Positions 1-9,948 of a DNA stretch of 23,594 nt are shown here, one piece after another. The first letter of the stretch is position 1. Each line of letters opens with the position of its first letter. Source of the DNA: Thoreauomyces humboldtii (taxonomy: Eukaryota; Chytridiomycota; Chytridiomycetes; Spizellomycetales; Powellomycetaceae); NCBI GenBank assembly GCA_027596035.1, contig JADGJA010000318.1, positions 1 to 23,594 of the forward strand, in the 5' to 3' direction. Below the pieces are notes generated by a model. It was not told the origin of the DNA, did no database searches, and was given only the letters and a program-made list of their open reading frames with translations. Made by a program: the position numbers and the translations under genes.

Positions 1-390
1 GACGATGGAGGTACAGTCTGGACTCTGGAGACGGCACTTGTGAGGCTGAAGTGACTCATGTCCGTGTCGACAGCAACGCTGCGTCAGAAGGTCTGGCAGT
101 GACAGCTGTGACACTCGCTCACAGAGAGCATCTGGCCAACCTCCACACTCTTCCACCCATCGCTCTGCTCCATCCTTTCACATTCCCACTTCTTATTCCG
201 TCAACTCTCTCTCTCTCTTCCTAGCTGTTGCATCCCAGTGCGGTACAGGGTTCCATCAAAGTATCAGCTGAACTAGTTTCTCCCAGCGTCGTTCTGCTTT
301 CTCGCTTGCGCGACCGTTTGCTTCTCCGTCCTCCTTGGGTGTCATCTGGGGCAATACGAGGACATAGCTCGTGTCGGGCCCTTACTATTC
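1..390. promoter_or_regulatory. Upstream region and 5' leader of the VPS10 gene
   Basis: No gene is recognised here. A pyrimidine run made of CT repeats lies at about 206-223, a composition typical of fungal core promoters and leaders just upstream of transcription starts. An open frame that begins at 228 runs into the VPS10 gene in a frame used only by its second exon, so it is not an alternative start. I see no TATA box. Any gene to the left would have to end before base 1 or leave no recognisable trace. Confidence 0.4.
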
Positions 391-3300
391 ATGATGCTGG
401 CAAAGTGTTCAAGATGGGCAGCCTGGGTTGCGGTGGCTCTGCTGACTTCACAGCTCGTATCGGTCGTCAATGCCGAAGTTGGAGAGATCTACTCCTCGCC
501 CCTTGCCAACGGGCCGCAGGCCATCTATTATTTCGGTCAGACAAAGGTATCACAAGCCGTCACTCGGTTCTCATCGTCAATCTGGGTATCGGGACTGAAT
601 GCGGTGAACAGAATGTCTTGCTCTGGGAAAGCGTGTCCAAGTTGGTTTGGCACTCCAAGGATGAGGGTCGCTCTTGGACTGCAGTGAAGGAATTCCCGGA
701 AGGTGTTGCGACCAGGCTCATTCAGCATCCCTTTGCCAGAGAGTCCACGGTATGTCCGAGTGTGGCTTTCGTGTTCGGCTTTCGGGCTAATCCATGCGGC
801 TCTTCGCTCGTAGGCCGTCATCCTGACTTCCGGAACAAATCATTGGATCACAAAAGATGCTGGCGCGACGTGGAAGTCGTTCACCACAGCCTTACCTCCG
901 GCGTTGAAGTCGCCGGCGCCTTTATCCTTTAATGCACGGAAGACGGGCTATGTCCTGTTTACCGGCGAAAAGTGCAGTTCAACTGGATGGTTGTGCCACA
1001 TGGAGGTACCATACCGCTATGACGCGCGCATCTTCCGAAGATACGCCCAGACTGACACTGGGTGCATCCAGACGTTTTACACCAAGGACTCCTTTGATCA
1101 CACCGAACCTTTGCTCCCTTATACTTTCGACTGTCTGTGGGCCAGTGGATCCGCTGGCTTCAAAACCGACTCTGACGACACTATCCTATGCTCGCAATGG
1201 CCCGAAGATCTGCAAAAGGATGGGGCTACCGACGTCAGTTCTCTTCGGCTCGTCAAAAGCAACGAATACTTTCCGTCGGGAAAAGGCGACATCATCTTGT
1301 TGGGCGGCGGAATCGCGGGTCTAGGCGTAGTGGAAAGATTCATGTTTGCAGCTGTGGTACGACGTCGTGGTGGTGCTTTCCTCAAACACAGGAGCTGATT
1401 GCTTCGGTCTGGCTCCTAGATGTCACCCGACCCTGGCCATGGGATGTCCTTTTTCGTGTCGACAGATGGGAAGACTTTCAAGCGTGCCAAGTTCCCCTTT
1501 CACACATCCGCAAAGAAAGAGGTTGGTAGCTGAAAATTTCCTGCTGCGAGGCATTTGCTGACTGTTTGACTAATGCAGGGTGCGTACACAGTTTTGGAGT
1601 CCTCTGACTCTTCCTTGGCGGTCGACGTGTCTACCAAGGGCCAGTCGGGAAATGTTGCTCCGTACGGCACACTTTACTTTTCTGACACGGATGGTCTGCA
1701 GTACGTGGAGGCCGCAAATCTTGAGCACACAAACAGGGGCCCTTCGGGACGAATTGATTTTGAAAGGATTCAAGCGTCGATGTACGAAGGCATTTATCTT
1801 GCAAACATCGTACAAAACTGGGAGGACGTGGACTCAGGGAGCGAGAAGAGACTTGTTACCAAGATGTCTTTTGGCGGACAATGGTCTCTGCTCCGACCTC
1901 CAGCAAGGGATGCGACAAACGCTGACTGGCCTTGCACTCCGGCCGCGATCGGCTCGGCGGTAGAAACAAAATGCTCGTTGCACCTACATTCCGTTACCGA
2001 GCCACACAATATCGGACGCATCTTCTCTACGACCGGCGCACCTGGTTTCCTGCTTGGCGTTGGTTCCGTGGGAGCCTATCTGCGTCCTTACACGGAATGC
2101 GATACTTTCCTGTCAACCGACGGTGGGCGGACCTGGTCTGCGGCAGCAAAGGGACCGCACAAATACGAGAGCTTGGACTCCGGTTCTGTACTCGTGCTGG
2201 TTCCAGACAACGGCCTGACCGACCACATCTTGTATTCCCTGGATCATGGCAAAACACCATTTTTGAAACGGGAAGTCCAGCTCGGTGACAAGAAACGGTG
2301 GATTGCTCGTGCCACGATCCTGGACCCTGATTCTACATCCACGAAAATGCTACTAGCGGTCGAGGACTCCGCCAACTCAAACTTCATTGTACAGCTCGAC
2401 TTCCAAAATGCGGCACCTCGCGCCTGCGAACACGACCCTAACAATCCTGTCCCAAATAAAGACTTCGAGTTTTGGAGTCCCGAGGACGATAAGGGCAATC
2501 CAGCATGTTATCTGGGAAAAAACGCTAAATTCTTACGCCGCAAGGCCGAAGCACTTTGCTCTGCAAACCTCAAAAAGCTACCTGCCCCTGTGGTCATCGA
2601 TTGTGCCTGCACAGTTGAAGATTACGAATGTGACGTCGAATTCACTCGGAAAGTTGCTGCCGAGGGAGGTCTTGTCTGCGACCAACCGTCGGATCCCGCT
2701 TTCGATCAGCCGCCGTTCTGTCCTGTGGGCGAACCATACGAGGGTAAAACGGGGTATCGCAAGATTCCTGGAAACCGCTGCCAGAAAGATATCGAAAAAT
2801 ACAAGTCTACCATGTCAAAAACATGCACTGCGTCAGAGCGGCCTGGAGGCATCGTGGTACCACCGACCGGCCATGAGCCTACGGCGACGCAACGGGAGTT
2901 CGATGCCACTGTTGCTTCCATGCTGTATTTCCGAAAGTCATCTGTGATCCTAGCCCAGACTCTGACTGGCGATCTCTATCGCAGCGCCGATGAAGGTGCT
3001 ACTTGGTCTGCGGCTTTGCAAGACTATTGGCCTATTCGGGGCATGGGTTTGCATGAAACGAAGGACGATCGTGCGTTCTTCTTTGGGACAGGGAAAGATA
3101 AGGATGGCGGACTTGTACACAAGGTCTATTACACAGACAATGGTCTCAGCACCCCGGAGGTGACAGATCTTAATACGCCTATGGAATATAACGACTTGGG
3201 TCTGGATATCATTGACTTCCATCCGGACAAGCCAGACTGGTACACTTTCCTCGGCGGTGCACGGGACTGCGGCGTTCGAAGCGTCGCTTGTCACACAACG

Positions 3301-6300
3301 GCGTTCACTACGAAAGACAACGGCAAGAGTTGGAGCCCACCGCTGGAAACCTGGGCAAATAAGTGTATTTGGGCTAGAGACGTCGATTTCAAAAACCCGA
3401 GTATCGCGGAAGATACCATGTACTGTACTGCTTTCCGCTACAAGAACTCGGCGGTGGGACAAGCCAGGCTCCTGCGTGGCGGAATCACCGATGGAAACAC
3501 GGTTCAACTTGTTGAAGTTCTTGCCGATGGGTCTGCACCTCGGGTGTTGGTTGCTAAGGGTGTCAAAGAGTTCTACGTGGTTGCCGGTGTCATGGTGGTG
3601 GCCGTCGAGGACGGAAGTGATTTAAAACTCCTCGTATCCACCGACGGAAGTCACTTCGAAGATGCAAAGTATCCGCCGAACATGAAAGTTGAGAAAAACG
3701 TGAGCACTCTTGATTAGCTGACCCCTAAAGTTTGCATAACCATTCTCATGCTCTTCCGTGGTGACACCTAGGCATTCACTATCCTGCAGTCGAGTACATC
3801 CATTTTCTTGGATGTTGGAAAGCAGGTCAATGGGCGCCTCGAATCGGGCACTCTGTTCAAATCCAACGAGAATGGAACCTTTTACTCGCGGATGCTACAG
3901 AACACCAACATGAACTCAAATGGTCAGGTCGACTTTGAGAAGATGCAGGGAGTGGGTGGTGTTATTCTTGCCAACAAGGTTGGGAATGCGGAAGACATTG
4001 GCTCGCGTCCCAAGCAACTGCAGACAGTAATCTCGTTTGACGATGGAAGCACATGGGGTTCGATTGCTCCACCAGCAAAGGACTCTGTGGGCAAGTCTTA
4101 CGCCTGCACGGACAATCCCACCGCCTGCAAGCTCCACTTGTACAGTCGCCCAGCTTCCATGGGCACTGTGCATATCGCGTCCGCGGACATGCATTCGAAT
4201 GCACATGCAGCCGGGGTGATGATTGCCGTCGGTAATGTCGGCCAGAGCTTGGCCGATTATACCGATTCGGATGTTTTCATAACCCGGGACGCGGGTCACA
4301 GTTGGACTGAGGCGTTCAAGGATGCGCATCGCTGGGCAATTGGAGACGCAGGCGGTCTCATTGTCATTGTGAACGACGAAGGGCCAACGGATGTTGCAAG
4401 GTTCTCTTGGATTTTTTGCTGCTTTACATCCATACAGGAAACTCATGCTGCGTTTGTACAGATATTCTTGGGACTTCGGAAGATCCTGGGCCAGTTTCAA
4501 GTTTGTCGACCAACCTATCAGGGTCACGATGGTGGCGACCCAGCCTAGTTCCACATCCCGCAAGTTTGTAATCGTCGGGAAGCACACACATTCCGGAAAC
4601 TCTCAGCACGTGGCTGTCATTGCGCACCTTGATTTCTCCAACCTCCTCACGGACGTATGTGCAGAGGGCAACAGTTTTGAAACGCTCAACGATGGAGACC
4701 GCTGTTACCTTGGACGGAAAGTAACCTATCGACGACGGAAGCAGGATGCATTCTGCTACGTTGGGGACCAGTTCAAGGTTGGCGAGGTGGAAGGCGCTGT
4801 CTGCGATTGCACTGATGCCGACTATGAGTGCGATTACGGCTTTTTCCGCCATGAAAGACAAAATACGTGCGAGATCTCCGGGACGCATCCTGGACAACCG
4901 GCGCAATGTGCGAAAGGCCAGACGTACCTAGGTCCTTCGGGCTATCGGAAGATATCAGCTTCCAAGTGTGAGAAGGAGTTGGCGGACAAGTCGAAGCCGC
5001 GTGAACACATGTGCGGAGAAAGCGATCAGTACGCAAACGGAATCTCATTATCAAAGCAAGTGCTCGATAGCAACTTCAAAGACTACTTCTACTTCAACGC
5101 CCAGACAGTTGTGCTACAGACTCTCGACGACACGTTCCGCATAAGTCGTGACGGTGGCATGTCTTGGGTTGAAATCCTCGAGGACAGAGACGTTACTGCT
5201 GTTATTCGTGATCAGTTCTACGATGATCGCGCCTGGTTCTTGACAGCAACCAACGAGGTCATCTATACCGATGACGCTGGCGCAAACTTCCGATCTATCA
5301 CTGTAAAGGAGCCGGTAGCTCGAGGTCGGGCGTCCTATGCGCTTCGGTCACATAAACATCAAAAGAGCTGGCTTTTATGGCATGGGGAATCCAAGGATTG
5401 CAAGAGCGATGAAGAATGCTTTGCCACAGCCTGGTACAGCACCGATATGGGCAAGAACTGGAACTCGTTGGTCACTTACGCCGAAAAGTGCGACTGGGCC
5501 GATGACGGTCGAGTCAAGGTTCCCTCGGAAAAAGTCGTCTTCTGTATTGACCGGAGTATCAAAGAAGGCAGTCGCAAGGCTGGTGTCAAGCGCTTGATAC
5601 GCTTCTCAGATTTTACGGCCAGCAAGTATGTTGCTGTCCTTGAGTCGGTTTCCGACTTCGTAGTGGTGGAGGAGTTCGTGATTGCTGTCATGAAGCACGG
5701 AAGTGGCACCAAGGCCGTTGTGCATGTGACTTTGGATGGTAACGAGTGGGCTGAGGCCCAGTTCCCGGCTGACACGCAAATGTTCAACGGCTACACTGTT
5801 CTTGAAAGCACGACGGGAACTGTATTCCTCGCAACCTACGATAACAAGGGCTTTGACCAAGAGTACGGTTCTCTCTTCACCAGCAACGGTAACGGCACCA
5901 TCTTCACCAAGAGACTTGGGGGCGTGAACATGAACAGAAAGGGAAACGTCGACTTTGAGAAGATGCAGGGGATCGAAGGCATCGCGCTACTCAACTCTGT
6001 GGCCAATCCCGCGCAGGTTAACAGCGGCGCTTCGAAGGTTATACGAACTCTAGCCTCATTCAACGACGGTGTTGCGTGGAAGCCTCTTGCGCCACCAGCA
6101 TCTGGCTCCTACGGCTGCTCTACGACCAACCGCGATCAATGCTCTCTGCACTTACATTCTTACACATCACGCAATGATGTTCGGGACCAATTTTCTGCGA
6201 CATCCGCCGTTGGAATGATGATCGGAGTGGGAGGTGTGGGTGCTTCCCTTCCGCAATACCGCGATTCGAGCACCTTCCTCACACGAGACGCGGGCCGCAC

Positions 6301-7454
6301 ATGGTTCGAAATTGCGAAACATGCCAACAAGTGGGAGTACGGCGATCACGGTGGAATCCTGCTCCTTGTCAACGACGCAGAAGCTACCACGCATGTCAAA
6401 TACTCGCTCAACCTCGGAGAGTCTTTTCAGGAGATGGACATCACTCAAGGCCTCGGTGGAAAAATCAAGATTGACCGCGTTTTCTCTGAACCGAAGGGTA
6501 CTGGAACTGTCTTCGTGCTTGTCGGAACCGTGCGACAGAGCGGGTTCAAGGATACTACCGTCGCCCTCTCCCTTGACTTCGGCAACGTCTTTGCGGGAAC
6601 GACATGCACTCCGGATGATTTCGAGACCTGGTCACCCAGCGGCGCCGACGAAGGGGATGGCAACGACGCCTGCTTCTTCGGTCAGCAGATTGCGTATCCC
6701 CGCCGAAAAGCGCAGAGCTCGTGCCTCATTGGCAGCGATACCAAGGCTGCTTTGCCCCAGGTGAAGGTGCAGGCCTGTGCTTGCACCAAGTTCGATTACG
6801 AGTGCGAGTACAACCACGAGCCTGTGACGGACAGTTCCGGGAAACGTACGTGTCAGTTGATCGCGTCCCTCGCTCCGCGGCCAGCAGTCTGCGTCGGAAC
6901 GCAGCTCCGCGCCCCTACCGCGTACAGTAAGCTCGCGAAGTCTCATTGCCAAGGCGGCGTGGCTCTCGAGGTCGGAGAGACCGTCGGATCTTGTGGGCGC
7001 AAAAGCTTGGGATTCTTTTCATGGGTGTTCATCCTCCTCGCCTCCATTGCTGGGGCGGCCGGGATCACTGCTCTTTTCATGCGCTACCGAGGGCTCCTCT
7101 TTGGGAAGATCAGGTACGTCCACGTCATGGTTGCTGTGGGAAATGCTCGACGTTAAACTCACGTTTCCCGACCTTAGGCTGCCCGTGGACGATTACGAGG
7201 ATGGACCTGGGTCCCCGAACTACCGCGGGTCGCAAGACTTTTCGCAGCGAGCTACCGGGTTCCTCCGAGCCGCATTCCTTGTGGCAGTGGGGGTCGGGGA
7301 ACTCGTATCAGAAAAGGTTGGATCGGTGTACGATGCAGTCGTGGCGAGGACCAGGAGGGGGAGCGGGTACGCTCCGGTCGGACAAGATCCGCTTCACTCC
7401 AACGACCTGCTGGGCGTCGACGATGATGCGCTCATGGATCTGGAAGATTATTGA
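391..7454 (+). CDS. VPS10: Vacuolar sorting receptor Vps10 (sortilin family) with three VPS10 modules
   Basis: Type I membrane receptor of the late Golgi that, in yeast, carries carboxypeptidase Y and other hydrolases to the endosome and is recycled by retromer. Proposed exons: 391-546, 612-749, 814-1005, 1072-1356, 1420-1521, 1579-3699, 3772-4400, 4462-7113, 7178-7454, giving about 2183 aa. The start at 391 gives a signal peptide ending near VVNA (residues 1-28). Asp-box beta-propeller motifs (such as SKDEGRSW, TKDAGATW, SADEGATW, TRDAGHSW, TRDAGRTW) recur throughout. Three Cys-rich 10CC regions lie near residues 573-708, 1273-1393 and 1922-2053, each with a CxC..DYEC core. A transmembrane helix follows at about 2058-2081. 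The roughly 100-residue cytosolic tail begins after MRYRGLLFGKIRLP and ends with the acidic DDDALMDLEDY. Yeast Vps10 is about 1580 aa with two modules, so this protein is one module longer. The family is certain; individual splice sites are inferred, and the 5' site of intron 5 (GTTGGT) is unusual. Confidence 0.93.
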
Positions 7455-8393
7455 TAGGCGCAACCCATCCCAGTCCCCATATAGGTTGAAAATCCCTTTT
7501 CGAGGTTCACTCCGGTAATTCAGATTCAGATTCATTTACAAAGAATACTCGAGCTTGTGCATATCGTTTTTCGGATCAAACAACGTTCCATGGCTTGCCC
7601 CCGCGCGACGCTCAGCGGTCAGCGTCGGGTAGATTACTTTGCTTTGCCCGCAAACGACCATATGCGACTGACAGGGCGCCCGTGCTTCGTTGAACACCAA
7701 AGCACTCGAAGAGCTTTTCGGAGATGGTGGCCCACGGAATGTTGAGAGCCCGCGCCATTATGATTGCACCGTTCTCTCTCTCCCCGAGAGGACTCGCGGC
7801 CTGAACCGAGTGAGAGCGAAGCGTCGGGGGTCAATCATCGCAGGAGAAAAGACTTGCTAGCAGAACCTGCCTGTCTCGTTGAAGCTGTGCCGGATGATTT
7901 CTTGTCGACTTTGGGCATGGTGGTGGATGAAAGATTCCGAGGTCGGACAAGCAGTTCGCAGTAGGCGAAGGTAGACAACGTTGAAGCCGATCCTTGCGGA
8001 CGAGTGCGCCTCTGCAGGCGGCGGCTTTTCCCTTTCGACTGCCCTGTACATGTATACATTCGTTCGGGTGAGTCACACGGGGGAACAAAGAGTCAGTTGA
8101 GCAAACGGCCCTTTTGGACAGCGGGGAGAAGGACGAAACAGCGGGAGGTCCGGGAGGTGCCGCTTTTCCTGCTCGAGGCGGAGCGTTTCAGACTCCCCCC
8201 TCTCTCTCACTCCTCTCGAACGTAGCAATCTTCGAACGGCCTCCCTTTCTCCTACATGCAATCTCACACTGATCCTATATAGCATCTTTGGTTGCCCCCG
8301 CCGTGCCAGTGCCTTCTCTCACGCCCGCATCATCGTCTCGCTCACTCGTTACATCTCTCTCTATTCCCTCCACCGCCATCGGCTTTTCTAACA
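7455..8393. promoter_or_regulatory. Intergenic region: VPS10 3' end and syntaxin promoter/leader
   Basis: About 940 bp with no gene I can support; open frames inside it are short and show no family resemblance. It holds the VPS10 3' UTR, with a small CAGATT tandem near 7520. Near the syntaxin start there is a TATATAG motif at about 8277-8283 and pyrimidine-rich runs (about 8200-8215 and 8353-8372), as expected for a fungal promoter and leader. A leader intron cannot be excluded. Confidence 0.4.
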
Positions 8394-9689
8394 ATGTCCC
8401 GAGACCGTACTGCCGATCTGAGGTCCACAGCACCTCGCAGCAACTATGCCGCCCAATCCCATCGAGACGTTTACCCTACCGGCTCTCAACCTTCCTACAG
8501 CAGCCGGTCTCAAAACGGATCGTACGGCGGCGGACGCAACGACAACCCAGAAATGGAACTGAGCAACCGCTATCCGGCCGCACCTCAGCCAACTTATTCT
8601 TCGAACAACAGCCGGGGAGCTTATGCTCAGCCCTCCTCCCGAGATAACTACCCACAACCGCAGTCCAGGGACAATGGACGATATGAACAGCAGCAGCCCG
8701 CCGGAAGCGCATACGCTACCCGGGAATCTCCTGCTCGTAACAACTCTTACGGGTCGAGCGCGCCACCAGCCGGGCGAGGGGAAAAGCCCGGCATGGATGC
8801 GTTCTTCGCACAAGTCGAGGAAGCCAAGGACGGTATTGACCGCGTTCGTCAAAACGTCAAGGCCATCGAGCAGCTGCACCAGCGAGCATTGGTCGGTACC
8901 AGTCAGGACGAGCAAGCCCGTAAGTCCATCACATGAACGCCTGATACGATCACTTCAGAGGACTCATCATCCTCGTTCCTATCAGATTACACACGTCAGG
9001 TCGACGAGCTGCAGGACGAGACGTCCGATCTCATCCAGTCCCTCCGCAACACCGTCAAGCGCCTCGCAGCCGAGACGAAGACGGCTTCCCCATCCGATGC
9101 CGGGATCCGACAGCAGCAGCAGGCGGGTCTCGCCAAGCGCCTCATGGAGGTCGCACAGGCCTACCAGACCGCTCAGACGGCGTCCAAGCAAAAGTACCGA
9201 GCTCGCATGGAACGCGAGATCCGGATAGCCCGACCCGACGCTCGTCCGGACGAGATCGAGCGCGCCCTCGACTCCAACACCGGGAGCGTCTTCTCGCAGC
9301 AGCTCCTGTCGTCCCGCGTCGGTTCCCAGCGCGCCGCCCTCGCCGAGGTCCAGACCCGACACGTCGAGATCACGAGGATCGAGGAGAGCATCAACGAGCT
9401 GTTTAACCTGTTCCAGGAGATGCAGGCCATGCTGGAGGCTCAGCAGGAGACCATCGACACCGTGGAGCAGCACGTCGACAACACCCACGTCTACATCGAG
9501 GACGGAAACAAGGAGATGAGTCAGGCCATCGTCCATCGCAAGGCGTCCCGCAAGAAGATGTGGTGGATCGTGCTCTGCGTCATCATACTGCTGGCGGTCC
9601 TCGTGATCGTCATCTACATCGAAGTCGTGAAGCCTGCTCTCGACACTGCGAATGCCTCAAAGAAGGCGGCTGCTCCCGCCACGACTTAG
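8394..9689 (+). CDS. SSO1: Plasma-membrane t-SNARE syntaxin, Sso1/Sso2 type
   Basis: Qa-SNARE that pairs with Sec9 and Snc proteins to fuse exocytic vesicles with the plasma membrane. Exons 8394-8919 and 8986-9689 encode about 409 aa. Residues 1-130 are low complexity, rich in Ser, Tyr, Asn, Gln, Pro and Arg. The Habc bundle begins at MDAFFAQVEEAKDGIDRVRQ (residue 134). The SNARE helix follows ALAEVQTRHVEITRIEESIN and spans about 301-366, with the zero-layer glutamine at residue 328 (in EAQQETID). A single C-terminal transmembrane helix (about 367-390) starts at MWWIVLCVIILL and leaves a 19-residue extracytoplasmic tail. The start at 8394 sits in a good context (AACAATGTC) and the downstream protein matches family length once the N-terminal extension is allowed for. 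A 3' splice site at 8958 would also keep frame and add nine residues, but the 66-nt intron fits the other genes better. Either Sso paralogue could be meant by the symbol. Confidence 0.93.
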
Positions 9690-9948
9690 GCAAGCACCTT
9701 TCCCAGCGTACTCGGCGTACTGTGGTTCTAGAACGGCGTATAGATTTACTTGTACATACTTTTGGCATTCGGAAAGACATTGTTTTTATGTTCACCAGCG
9801 TCTCGTCGAGCGTCTCGTTGAACATTCGACAGAGTCACCTTCTCCATGCGTACGATATTGTTGGGTCCGCACTTCTCTTCAAGATCGAGGGTGCTCAAAA
9901 GTCAACGCACTGTGACTATTGTAAAGAAAAGAAGAGACAAGGATTTCA
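9690..9948. other. Convergent spacer between syntaxin and CUS2
   Basis: About 259 bp separate the two stop codons and must hold both 3' UTRs and poly(A) sites on opposite strands. It contains near-repeats of CGTCTCGT around 9799-9820. No gene is seen. Confidence 0.5.

Noticed and set aside
228..932. A 234-codon open frame starting upstream of the VPS10 signal peptide
   Set aside because: Only its part from 612 to 749 matches the Vps10 family; the rest reads through a leader, exon 1 in the wrong frame and two introns. The start at 391 gives a clear signal peptide.
2950..3507. A 185-codon frame on the minus strand inside VPS10
   Set aside because: It lies antisense to a strongly conserved coding region and shows no motif; it is a mirror of codon bias in the real gene.
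8388..8915. A 175-codon minus-strand frame opposite the first syntaxin exon
   Set aside because: Low-complexity sequence on the sense strand opens the opposite frame; no conserved feature and no splice or promoter support.
8920..8958. A shorter, 39-nt intron in the syntaxin gene
   Set aside because: It keeps frame but adds a Ser-rich insert (QDSSSSFLS) at a place where syntaxins have none, and 39 nt is shorter than any other intron here. The site at 8985 was preferred.
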